A model generated the notes under the pieces. The model made no database searches. It was not told the origin of the DNA and was given only the letters and a program-made list of their open reading frames with translations. A DNA stretch of 64,000 nucleotides from Tetraselmis striata (taxonomy: Eukaryota; Chlorophyta; Chlorodendrophyceae; Chlorodendrales; Chlorodendraceae), in the NCBI GenBank assembly GCA_006384855.1, contig VCJN01003567.1, positions 62,001-126,000 on the forward strand, in the 5' to 3' direction. The translations under genes and the position numbers were made by a program. Below, one piece after another: positions 1-10,103 of this stretch. How positions within the stretch are numbered: the first letter of the stretch is position 1; each line of letters begins with the position of its first letter.

Positions 1-578
1 AGATACATCAAAGTACCCCCGAAATCTATTAAAAGATCTCGGAGGACACATTTTTTGTATTCGCTCCTTAGTCGCTAGTTATTAGTCCATCCCTGCATGT
101 AGCGACTTGGAAAGAATTCAAAATTTACCGGCGGTATTGTCGATGCGGCGCAGCGACATGATATTGGAAGGCAAACGGCGGTCGACGAGCGTGTGCTGCG
201 CAGCACGGTGCTGTTTCTTATTGCTGGCGTTGCTCGACACCCGTGCGTCACTCAAGCACACATTACTACCGCCTCGACCCCGTACCTCGACCACACAGCC
301 TGCTGCATGTGTTTTGGCACTCCTTCATACTCCTTCTGGTCCTCTTTAAAAAACATCAAGCGCACCACACCGCGTTTGCGGAGCGCGTCGTGGGGGAGGC
401 GTTGCGGACAAACTCTCCCCGCGCCAGCTGGAGCTGCTTCCGAAATATTCGTACATTCGTACCTCAATTCATCAGTCTATGCCCGCAAGGGCATCTTCTC
501 CGACACGCTCGCTTTCCAAGCATACGCGCAATCCACTGGCGTGCGTTCCAGAGAGGCAGGCGCAGGTCCAGCTTGCTC
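1..578. other. Upstream region of the K+ channel gene
   Basis: I see no separate gene here. A frame without stops runs from about 243 into the first channel exon, so the true start could lie upstream of the ATG I chose at 579, but the part before 579 does not look like a conserved domain. The octamer AGTCGCTA/TAGCGACT occurs at 70 and 100. No convincing TATA box was found. Confidence 0.4.
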
Positions 579-2686
579 ATGTGCTCATCTGTTGTCGGAA
601 TGTGCTCCGGTAGGCTTGCGTCGGCCGCTACCGCCGCGGTGTCGCAGCGCAGCCGACCGCTGCCGCCGCGACTCGCTCATCGCTCCGTTGGACGGCCGTT
701 GGGCGGCAGCGGCCCGCCGGTGGCGGCGGACCGCCAGAGGCGGTGGCTAGGCTGCGCCACCAGTTTGCAGGACCACACCGAAGCGAAACCCGAGAATGAA
801 AGTACGGCATCGGCGCAGTCTGAGGGCGCAGAGCAGGGCATGGAAGACGTGTTGGAGGGCGAGCTGCGGTGGGAGGCCGAGAGGCAGTCGCAAGTGGGCG
901 ATCACCGCCAGCAGATGTCGGCTGAGGGCCAGTCCTTGGAGGAGCCGCTCGGGGTCATGGCTACGATCAGCATAGATGACGGGGACTCGGACCAGCTGCG
1001 CAAGCTACCCATGTCCGACATGGTGCGCAAGCTGGTGAAGAGCGATATCGTGCTGCTGCTGGACATCGTCGGGACACTCCTCCTGTGTGCGTGCTTCGCG
1101 CTGGACACACTCCCGCTGAATGAGTTTGAAACGGTGAGGCCCTGCAGCGCGCTGGCCGATTTCAGGCGACAACCCAATTCAGCACCGAAAAGTGGATACA
1201 GACAACGTGCATATGTGAACCGTCTGACGGGATGTCCGTCTGGGTATGTGCGGGTAGGACTTGGTGCATGCGCTGGAGTTGGACACGACCTTCTACTTCA
1301 CCATGCTCTACCTCGCCCGATGGTGCGTGCAGCTGCCGGCAATGATCTGTCGCTGAACGGTGCCGGGGCTGCCATGGCTGAGACACTGCTTCTCTTCTGC
1401 TGTCAGGTACTCCAAGGGCCTGAAGCTCAACTTCATGCTGCGCCCGCTGTCGCTGGTGGATTTGGTGTCGCTGATGCCGCTCATTCTGGGCGATTCGTTC
1501 CGATCCGCGGCATTCCTGCGGGTGCTGCGCATTCTCAAGATTGCACGCCTGCTGCAGGTATCCTATCTGCATAATCCGTCATGGACCCTCCCTCCCCCCC
1601 CCCCCCCCCCCCCTTGCTGGATTTCGAAGCGCTGAATCCGCCATGTGCCGTGTGGCGTATTCCTCTGCCCTGGGTTTGTGCGCTGCAGGAGGAGGAGCTG
1701 TCGCAGCTGCTGACGCTAGTGACGGGTCACAAAGTTGAGATTCGGGACTACCAGCTCACGCTGGTTCAGGCAGCGTTCACGCTCTTCTCGGTCATTTTTG
1801 TCACAGCTGGCGTCATATATGAAATGGAGACCAGCGCGGTGCGTGCCCCCATCCGCACCCATGCCTTGAGTCCTATGTACGTCTGCATTTTATGCTTGGG
1901 CCTGTGATGGTGTCATATTTTGATGAGATTCATCAGCGAGGCAGCGCCGGTGCAGGGCGGTACTGCGCTGTCCTCAATATGTACATTGACCGTATCGCCA
2001 GCTCATACAGTCACCAACATACTGTCCCTGGCCTCGTCTCACAGTGTGGCAGGGAGGGTTACATATCTACGTGACTTATAGTTATGTTGTATGCTGTCCA
2101 TGCATTTGTGCAGTGCTTCTCAGTCTCTAGCATGTGCCGTGCCCTTTTGCATCGCTCATCAATCCTTTCTAGCAAACAATGTATTAGTTGGCTTTGAGGT
2201 GTATGTGTCTCGCAGTGTAAGAGCATTGCGCTACTAACCCCTGTCTGGATTGGCTGCCCCATGTCTTGCAGTTTCTGAAAGCAGAGTTGAAGTTGGCTGA
2301 CCCCTCTCCGTGTGCATTTCCAGGGGCTGGAAACTTTCTCTTCCTTTTTTGATGCACTGTACTTTTCCATCACCACACTGACAACCGTGGGATTCGGCGA
2401 CATTGTGCCTCAAAGCGCCGGGGGCAAAGCTTTTGTCAGCGCGGCCATCTTAGTGTACACAGTGCTGATTCCGTACGAGCTTGGCTTGCTCGCCAATAGC
2501 CTGGGACTGATGAACAGCAGGCAGGAGAAGGAGCCGGCAGTAGCGGCAAAGCCGTCGCTCAGCACTGTGCCAGGAGTGGCCTGCAAGGCATGTGGGGCGA
2601 CAGAGCATCAGAGTGACGCTAAGTTTTGCCGAAAGTGTGGCAAAACCTTGCGCGCCCACAGGCAGCAAGGCCCCCTGTCCAAGTGA
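579..2686 (+). CDS. Voltage-gated K+ channel with C-terminal zinc ribbon
   Basis: This is a six-TM voltage-gated potassium channel that would move K+ across a membrane. The exons I assembled are 579-1133, 1258-1322, 1407-1557, 1689-1838 and 2324-2686, all GT-AG and in phase, giving 427 residues. S1 follows MVRKLVKSDIVLLLDIV. S3 is in FMLRPLSLVDLVSLMPL. S4 carries spaced arginines in FLRVLRILKIARLL. S5 lies in exon 4. Exon 5 holds the pore helix, the filter TTVGFGD and S6. After S6 there is no cyclic-nucleotide domain; instead the tail ends in a four-cysteine ribbon, CKACG then FCRKCG. The first 80 or so residues are rich in Ser, Ala and Arg, so an organelle transit peptide is possible (inference). 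Intron 3 contains a C run shortly after its donor. The start ATG at 579 is the first in frame; an upstream start cannot be excluded. Confidence 0.88.
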
Positions 2687-2689
2687 GGG

Positions 2690-3740
2690 CATGTGGAGGT
2701 GCAACCGGAGCCCAACAGCTGCCTGTTGCAAACGGGGCTCCGCCGAGTCCACCTCATGATGGCATCTCTAGGGGCGCACTGGCCATAGGCATGCGCAGCA
2801 GCGAGTTCATAGTTGTGGCCAAGCTGGGCCACGCAGGAAATAAATGTAGCTATGTAACACGGCTCGCGGCACAGAGACAGTCCCGCAAATAAAAGCCATC
2901 ACAATCAATATTGGCCCACATGGTTCTCTGAGCTCAAAAGGAATGGGACTCCAGCAAGAAACTGTAAATATCACAGGCGTGTGCGCTTTCCATAGTATAG
3001 TCGCAGCAGTGGCGGATATCAGTTGTGACACCACTGTTATGTTATCATCACTGTTATTCTATTCTCACGCGTTCATATGGTTGCATCATGGTGATAAGTC
3101 GCACGCCGCGGGTGACATAAATGAATGCTCATGAGCGGTCCCGGCCGCGTAGCGGGCGGTGGATAAGCAGATGATGCTTGTGAGGAGTTGGAATATTACA
3201 TGTGCAGCCGTAATTGTAATATCATCACTAAGAGACCGCAGAAACACCGTCATCACAACTATGTGTACATTGATCGTTGTTAAGTATTAACTGAGGTTGG
3301 GAAACGACAACCGAGTGATGCCCTAATCCTATAGCGGTGCTAGCTAGCCCTAGTCGGCCTGGTGAAATCGGTTTTACGATGCTCCGGAAATTTCCGGACG
3401 AATAGTCGTGCGCAGATCCGTACATCGGCCACTGGCATCCCCGGCACCGGAGGGTTGCTGGTGGCACCAGCTCTAGCAGACCCTTCTGAGAAAGTACCGA
3501 CTATTTAGGCGGGACACGTACACGGCAAAATCCATCCATTTTGCTGTTGCTAGCGACATAACAATAAATTATGACATAACAACAAAACAAGTAAATCTAC
3601 GATGTGATATATTTACTATGAAAAGTAAATCGTCCAATAAAAGGAATCATCCATACAACAAATAAATGAGGCGTAATATCATCGGCGGCGGAATCGTCGC
3701 GCTAAATTCATTGATGGTGAGTATGGAGATATTGGGATAC
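2690..3740. other. Intergenic, no gene seen
   Basis: Only short, unconserved open frames are present on either strand. I recognised no RNA gene or domain. Confidence 0.4.
2839..2844 (+). terminator. Possible poly(A) signal of the channel gene
   Basis: AATAAA lies about 150 bases after the channel stop codon, with TGTAAC close behind it. Both are plausible 3'-end signals, but neither is proven. Confidence 0.35.
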
Positions 3741-3747
3741 AAGGTAC

Positions 3748-4008
3748 ATCCCTTGTCCACTCGGTTGAGCTGTCGTCTCGTACGCGGGAGGTCCGGGTAT
3801 CGATTTCTGGCCGATGTATTTTCGGCAATATCGTCCCGGCGTTTCCTGGGTTTCCCCGGTTGATGCATTAGCCCTTTGGGGTTCGAATGAGGCAATGGTC
3901 TACATTCTATGCCAGACCTACGACTGCAGTTGGCGCAAGAGGTCAAGTGCTGGGGCGGCTTCGGCCGATGTCCCGGGGCGAACTTTACTTTTACTTTTAC
4001 CAACAGTC
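3748..4008 (+). repeat. SINE-like repeat with tRNA-like head (copy 1)
   Basis: A tRNA-like head begins here: an A-box-like TGTCCACTCGG at 3754, and a B-box-like GGGTATCGATTTC at 3795. The body continues through GTTGATGCATTAGCC to a tail of TTTAC units near 4000. Related copies lie at 53641-53815 and 55550-55848, and a 3' fragment lies at about 12505-12592. The A-to-B spacing and the tail suggest a tRNA-derived SINE. The loop TCTCGTAC resembles a Thr(CGT) anticodon loop, but that assignment is weak. Confidence 0.55.
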
Positions 4009-4147
4009 GAGCAATACGGTTACTGTACGGTGTCATGATAATGACGTGATGCATTATTGGCGAATCATGTACATGCCCACCTAAAGTCATCTGCTGGTGC
4101 GGTACCTACCAGCAAAATCATCGGGTAGCGACAATCTACTGCAATAT

Positions 4148-4208
4148 GTAGGCTCTTTCCTTCCCCATTACTTTCCGTGCATTCTCTGGACGCTATCCCT
4201 GATTACCG
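4148..4208 (+). repeat. Terminal fragment of the CTCTCCCTGTAACC repeat family
   Basis: This stretch (CTTTCCTTCCCC ... GTGCATTCTCTGGACGC) also occurs at about 29337-29387, 45405-45462, 53571-53625 and 54139-54195, with a shorter part at 55862-55895. At 29180-29387 the same end forms a perfect terminal inverted repeat, so this is probably one end of a MITE-like element. Confidence 0.5.
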
Positions 4209-4444
4209 ACTACTAACAACCAAGATTGCAATACACTTGCTTCTTCATGACGACTTCATAACATTAATATCATTCGTCCCAAACTCCGTCATGTCACGTT
4301 CAACCGTTTAAACTCCCTCTCAGTTCCGAGCAGCAACGGGGCTTGCTTCCGTCGCATACGGGCAAAACTACTGGTATTAATCGATCTGAACAATGAGACT
4401 TCGCCGTGTAGTGGCCTGCGGCGTGCTGGGGTCCGCTTGCGGGT

Positions 4445-4680
4445 ATGTGGCCGAGGCGTGCTACATACATATCGGCGGGGAGGGGGGGTGATCTGACGCA
4501 GCTCGCGTTGTTCTCGCGACAAGGGATAACCAACTGCATTATTTGTGATGCCGCAGAAGCAACCACTACCTTGGTGCCATGTCAGCACCGAAACTTTTGC
4601 CCGGCTTGTACTGTCTGGCTTCTCGAGGGGGTTAGAGACGTGTCCCGTCTGCCGGCAACATACCGACGGTGGCCAGCGAG
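4445..4680 (+). pseudogene. RING-finger fragment broken by a frameshift
   Basis: The frame contains CIICDAAEATTTLVPCQHRN followed by FCPAC, the first six zinc ligands of a RING-HC domain of the type that ends many E3 ubiquitin ligases. The last ligand pair, TCPVCRQ, follows at about 4638-4658 in the next frame. A one-base gain, or two-base loss, between the halves explains this; the G run at 4626-4631 is the likely place. I see no start codon with a clear upstream domain, so this is either a decayed gene end or the last exon of an unrecognised gene with a sequencing error. Confidence 0.6.
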
Positions 4681-4699
4681 TGTTATCCTGATTGGCAAG

Positions 4700-6460
4700 C
4701 TCTATGCATGCCGGCGCTGGAAGGGCTGAGGCATGGATCGCATGCAATGTTGGCAGTGATATTGTAAATCTGGAATTTATGACAGTGTTTCCAAGGACTT
4801 GGCATGTGCAACAGTGACACGTGTGTGTATCAAGCAAGCCATTGTCCGCCGCTTTAGAAGCATCACCCAAGACAGCAACATCTTCAAAAAAATCGAGAAC
4901 ACACCATGCATGCCAGCATTCGCGTGCCGTAGGGCCGCATGTGCCATGCACCAGCCTTGAGCACCTCATTCGGTATGTATTGTACCTGCCGGAAATGCTC
5001 CCCTTCTATGTCCTCATTCCGCCAGCCATGGCGAGGATGCACAGAATTAGCACTACACCCCAAAACGAGTTTGTCTCAGTCACCGTCACCTGCGTTCACT
5101 TGCAGCCACCATAATTTGTCAATTGTCGGCCATTCTGATATTTTGCATGTGCTTGGGTTTATCCGACATTTATTCGTGCTCGTATGCTGCCTGGACTTTG
5201 GCAACAATGAATGAAAATACATCACACAAATATAGTCAAATAAAATGCTAAATTACAAATAAACACATACAGCACCGCAACCATGCTCTGGGTTAGCGGT
5301 GTGTGATCGATGTTTTACCCCCCCCCCCCCCCCCCCCGCAAGAAAAGCAGAGAAAACTATGTTTTAACTTTAATTCTATTATTTCGAAATGCAAAATGAA
5401 TACCATACCTTCCATCTTGTTTGCTGCAAAACAAAATCCATTATTATTCGATCCAGCTAGAAAAAAGCCAATCAAATATTATTGCCACACCGATAACAAC
5501 CTTCAGATAGTTACACGCATAATTCCCGTGTTCTTACAACTTGCAATGGAAATAATAATTTGGCAAAGAAATAGCGTTACAATGACCATACTTTCCTTTC
5601 CGTGAAGTGGTTTTTGCCTCTGTAGCGTGGTATAATAGTACATTAATTTTGCCAGCTTCAAGAGGAGTGAGTAGCAGCAGCTGCAATCCATATTTGTATA
5701 ATAATTACATATATAATCACATTTCATCTTATCAAATTCTTGCTACTCATGATTTCTGAATTATTTCTAGCGTGGTACCGCTCGAAGGCTTCGGAGTGCA
5801 TGCTCATTCTGCATCAAGCTGTTATAAACATGACCAGTTGGTGATGAATGCGCCAGTTGGTGATTAATTAATGTCGGTGGTACCGCTGGTAGTACCGATG
5901 GGCGAAATTGAATACCTTTGTTGGGATAAAATTATTATCAAACATATCCGCGAAAACAAATGGTTGATGAACAGTGCCATTTTGGCACAACATTTTAATA
6001 TAAAGACTCAATAATTCGTCGGGACGGCGGTATATTACTGACAAATAAAATTCTGTTATTATCCAGCATGGCCGCATGACGTATAGTCGTAGTCGCTATA
6101 TATTGCTAGTTCTTAGTATATTTTTTAGTAGCAAGATTATTGCGTCAACACCCGAGGATTTGCCTGCCTTTATTTTGGGCGGGGTCTCTCCCTCCTTGCT
6201 TTTACTGGATTTTATTGCGAATTTTTCCTAGTTTATATGGCGTCGGGCCCTCCCTCAGCAGATTGCGGCAGCCTTTTTGTTGCACATTTATCGCACTCTC
6301 GGAATGCTGTGCTTCGCGGGATGGGGCTACCCGTAGGTTGCTACCAGTCCTTGCCCAAACTCGTTGCTCGAATCGGCGACGCCGAAACGGGTAGGGCAGA
6401 CCTTTTGTGGTCAGTGCCGGGTGTTTTACTGGCAGTGTTTTATAGAAAATATGATTTACA
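4700..6460. other. Intergenic, AT-richer, no gene seen
   Basis: No recognisable coding sequence is present. A run of about 20 C lies at 5317-5337, and AGTCGCTA occurs at 6091. Short frames here show no domain and fall in low-GC sequence unlike the exons nearby. Confidence 0.4.
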
Positions 6461-6464
6461 TGAG

Positions 6465-6776
6465 CTAGCAACAGAAGGCGATATCAGAAAATCACCAAAA
6501 AAAGAACAATCAGAAAGGTCCTCTACAGCGACTGCGAGGTGGAAACAGTAACATGAGAAGACGCATAATGGGCACGAGCACACGCATCAGACTTGTCCAT
6601 CTGCACACCGGCAGAGAGAATGCCGCCCAGGGTACCATGCACGCAAGCCGAGACCCGCTGCAACAGCCCCCGCCGTGTGCGCGACAGATGGCGGCGGAAC
6701 TCAGCAGGTTGGCTAGCGACACAGTTCCGAAGTGCCTGAACGGATTGACCACAAAGGAAGCATGAGGTCGGGGCGG
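6465..6776 (-). mobile_element. 3' fragment of a retroelement related to the 46.6-51 kb copy
   Basis: On the minus strand the frame 6776-6523 reads APTSCFLCGQSVQALRN, then FRRHLSRTRRGLLQRV and VHGTLGG. This matches the end of the endonuclease region at about 50610-50770. It continues in frame beyond the point where the large copy is broken, to a stop at 6523-6525. The sequence after the stop (6465-6540) is repeated in the same orientation at 36385-36462, so it is probably the conserved 3' terminus of the element. Everything upstream is missing, as expected for 5'-truncated non-LTR insertions. Confidence 0.7.
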
Positions 6777-7084
6777 AAGGACCGCAGTGTTTTATACGGC
6801 GATCCAACAGTGTTGAAAAATGTAGTCACTGGCCTTTACGTTTTAGTTTTGCTCATGCGGCAGTGTGCTTGTTGACTGTAACGGAGCGGTGCGCCTACAC
6901 AGGGCTTTCCGCAAGTGGATCGCTGCCCACGGACGGCCCTCGTAGACTAACCCGTAGAAAGGGTTTCACTGTTCACTGTTGCCAGTGAGTGTCAGTCATC
7001 CTGTCCTGGCCTGGGGGAGAAAAATAAAAGGTATCTTGCTGACGACTAATTGCTCGCTGCATTCAACGGGCGGGCTGAATCAGG

Positions 7085-7408
7085 GCTCAGCGACTAAACC
7101 CTGCCGGGTTGTCGCCGTCCCCCGCCGTCGCCGTGATAGTAGCCGTCGGCGCCGCGTCGAAGCTCGACAGGGCGACCTGCGACTCCACCAACTTCCACCT
7201 GGCGGCGGCGGATTCTCCCTGCCGTCCTTAAATCCAGCAGCAATACCAGCGACGAGCCATAGCCGTTGGAAATCGTTACGTCTGTTGTCGCTGAACAACT
7301 GCACCACTACCTTTCTGTCTACCCTCCCTCTTTCAGCCCGCAACTCGGCAACTTCGTCAGCCATCAACTGTTGTGCCACTGATACCTAAACCGTACGCCA
7401 TCATCAAG
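7085..7408 (+). promoter_or_regulatory. Duplicated 5' flank of the 11-residue repeat family
   Basis: This flank resembles the reverse complement of 13985-14270, the flank of the intact gene. Shared blocks include AACCCTGCC and CTTAAATCCAGCAG at 7227-7240, matching the minus strand at about 14119-14133. Conservation ahead of both copies suggests the promoter was duplicated along with the coding region. The TTAAAT core could act as a TATA-like element (inference). Confidence 0.45.
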
Positions 7409-7825
7409 ATGTCCTCCCCTCGCATTTTCCGCGTCGCCGTAGCGGCACTGGCCTTTTGCATGCTGGAACGGCTCCTAGTATTGAGTGAAAGTCGCCGCCA
7501 TCTCCGATCCAAGTCGGCCGTCAAGGCGAGAGCGGACAGTGCATCGGCTAGGGAAGCGGCGACCTCGACAAGACACTTGAGCAGGGACGCGTGGAACACC
7601 ACCCGGGACACCACCGAGGGCGCCTGGAGCTCGAAAACAGACTAGAGTAGCGACGCATGAAGCTCGACCGACCACAACTTTGAGGATGCTCTGGAAAAGA
7701 CGAAGGACTGGCTTCACTCCCTGGGGAGCGCCGAGGGCGAGAGCGAAGCTTCTCTCGCCAACGCTGAAGCGAGTGACGATAACATCGAATGGCATGCCCC
7801 ACGGCCACGCCGCCCACTCGCGTAA
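7409..7825 (+). pseudogene. Broken copy of the secreted 11-residue repeat protein
   Basis: The frame opens with MSSPRIFRVAVAALAFC, a signal peptide close to that of the gene at 13346-13984, and continues with SESRRHLRS and RDAWNTTRDTTEGAW. A TAG at 7643-7645 and a TGA at 7658-7660 interrupt it. The same frame then continues with FEDALEKTKDWLHSLGSAEG and a natural-looking acidic tail to TAA at 7823-7825. It has lost several repeat units compared with the intact gene. It could still express a short secreted peptide of about 78 residues, but a pseudogene is the simpler reading. Confidence 0.75.
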
Positions 7826-8734
7826 GCGATTATTTGTGGACATTGCTTAGGCCATGGACAAGACGACTTCCCTTACTATGCCAACGGTAGCAATACGCAG
7901 GTGCTTCTCTCCGGCCTTGCCGGCGCGGTCAGGGCGCAAGAGCACCGTGCACTCCGCGGCCGACGCGGGGACGCGCGCCGCGCCGAAGCCGGTACCGGTT
8001 ATGTACTCGTAGTCTTACTGATATGTCATACACATATGTATACCGGTATTTTCGAGCATGTTGTAATTACACAGTATTACTCGCGCTTATAACAGGCTCA
8101 GCATGCTGTAATTTTATCGGTACGAACACAAGTGGGGGAGGGGCGTATTTTTACTTCGCTACCAGTAAGGATTACTGATAGATATAGAAAGCTAGCGACT
8201 ACATGGTTCGTGTCTGGGAAACTGTACTGGTAGATAATCCTTACATTCGGATTGTAATTTCAAACTGGATGCGCATTTTTCTCTTGCGTGGTTACAGCGC
8301 GTGGTCGCTTGGCGTGTGCAAGTGTGCGGGTGGCCTGGAATCGATACACCTCCTGCTTGGTCGGGACGGCAGGCGGCCAGGTAGTCGCAAGAAGTTTATA
8401 CGCGTTTATACGCTACACATATGGAAGATAGCCGCATGGCTGAGTTCCCACTGATATCAACAAACACGAAGGGAAGCACTGGCGGCTGCTAAGACAGCGA
8501 TTGCATCCTTTTCAGTAAGTCATTGACTAGGGATTGACAGTATTGTATTTATATATTTCCAAGCGAGTCACGCATATGTGCTAGCACAAATTGTCAGGCA
8601 CTCCCGAGGTTATGGATGAATGAAAAATGGCAGTGGAATAGTGAGTCCCACGAGCTATGGGATGACGACATGCCAGCCAGGGGCACAACATCTGTTTCCC
8701 CGCTAAAGTGCTTCACGCCCTGATCTGTTTTGCA
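7826..8734. other. Intergenic, no gene seen
   Basis: No supported gene. TAGCGACT occurs at 8193. Two AATCCTTAC-type motifs, one reversed, flank it at about 8166 and 8236. Confidence 0.35.
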
Positions 8735-9478
8735 TTACGGGCGATGAAGAATCTGACAAATCATTTCTAGCTTGGCACAGGAATAACAGGCACGGGATTG
8801 ACATAGCAGGCACATGATCGGCAGTTCCTTTCTGGGCAGTGGCCAGTGCGAACGCCCCCAGTGTCCTTGACTCCTCAGCGCGTCCGCAATGCTCGCGAGT
8901 ACCTCGCGCGGGCGCTGTTCCGCGATGGCAATCGCCAGCACCGGCCGCCCCGCCCCGTCCCTGAGCGCACGCAGGTCAATGGCGCGCATCTCCTCCGCCA
9001 GCGCCCCTCCCTCGGACGGGGCCCCCATCTCCATGACGATGGCCGCCAGAGCAAAGCGTCTCCGCTGCTTCTGCTTCATCTTCTCCAACAAGGCCTTCTC
9101 CCCGGCTGAAACGCCGAATCCTCTCACGACCTCCACATACCTGCCGCCCAGGATGTCCACGCCATGCTCCTCCATTAGCCACGGCCAGCAGCCCACAAAC
9201 CGTGGCCCGAAGGCCAACAGCGACTCGCAAATTGTGAGGCTCGTCTCACAGTGACAATGAGGCCTCTCAGCGGGCGGAGCGTCCAACCTCGCCCCGCCCT
9301 TCTCCACCGGCAGCTTCAGCAGCCACACGGAGGCTGGGGAACCTCCGCCGCACGCTGCCTCGGCAGACGCCAGATCCTCCATCTTGACGTCCGTCCGGGA
9401 GCGCCCACGGCTGCCAAGCATGTGCCAATTCACCCCGCACAGCACCTCCTGGCACAACACCTCCAGCTGCGCGATCAT
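8735..9478 (-). CDS. Uncharacterised 247-residue frame, possible ankyrin-family remnant
   Basis: I do not recognise this protein. It is a clean 247-codon frame with an ATG at 9478, immediately preceded in frame by TGA. Landmarks are MEDLASAEAACGGGSPASVW, a charged stretch EKMKQKQRRRFALAAIVMEM and a Cys-rich end CLLCQSRACYSC. The upstream minus-strand sequence (about 9610-9500) reads QPPSFLAICCANRLLNPYIT in another frame, which looks coding, so this frame may be the downstream part of a larger gene with an intron or frameshift. Degraded ankyrin-like sequence follows further upstream. It may be a working exon or the best-preserved piece of a pseudogene. Confidence 0.4.
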   Translation of the reverse strand: MIAQLEVLCQEVLCGVNWHMLGSRGRSRTDVKMEDLASAEAACGGGSPASVWLLKLPVEKGGARLDAPPAERPHCHCETSLTICESLLAFGPRFVGCWPWLMEEHGVDILGGRYVEVVRGFGVSAGEKALLEKMKQKQRRRFALAAIVMEMGAPSEGGALAEEMRAIDLRALRDGAGRPVLAIAIAEQRPREVLASIADALRSQGHWGRSHWPLPRKELPIMCLLCQSRACYSCAKLEMICQILHRP

Positions 9479-9748
9479 TCACCTCCACCGCCCCTCATGC
9501 TGCGCGCGCCTCCCGGACCCCCGCGTCGGTGATGTATGGGTTCAGCAATCTGTTCGCACAGCAGATGGCCAGGAAGCTGGGGGGGCTGATGCCGTCGACC
9601 GTAGCCCCGCCCTTGTCGAGCAAGCATGTCGAGCTTACATGTTATCGAGCTGAAGCGCTCTGCAGAGCTTGCAGTCAAATAGATAAGGGAAGCTGGCCAC
9701 AGGCTCCTACGCCGAAGTACCCATCGCCCTCCACTCGCCCACAACCAG

Positions 9749-10103
9749 GTGCCATGCTTCCTGCCGGAGCACCGGCACCATGAGCATAGGCGGTGGTGTT
9801 GGTGGTGATGGGGTGGGGGGGGGGGGGGGGGGGGGGGGAGGTGAGCTATCGGTGGAGGGCATTTGTAAGTGCGGGTTTTGTTCGGGAGATATAGTTAAGG
9901 GTCTACCTACTCAGCAGGCGAGGATGTGCCATGCTTCCTGCCGGAGCACCGGCACCATGAGCATAGGCGGTGGTGTTGGTGGTGATGGGGTGGGGGGGGG
10001 GGGGGGGGGGGGGGGAGGTGAGCTATCGGTGGAGGGCATTTGTAAGTGCGGGTTTTGTTCGGGAGATATAGTTAAGGGTCTACCTACTCAGCAGGCGAGG
10101 ATG
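9749..10103. repeat. 177-bp tandem duplication carrying G runs
   Basis: Two nearly identical 177-bp units lie head to tail, the first base of unit 2 being about 9926. Each carries a run of more than 20 G, followed by GGTGAGCTATCGGTGGAGGG. Because 177 is a multiple of three, a plus-strand frame reads through both units, but it is Gly-rich low complexity and probably not coding. Confidence 0.8.
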
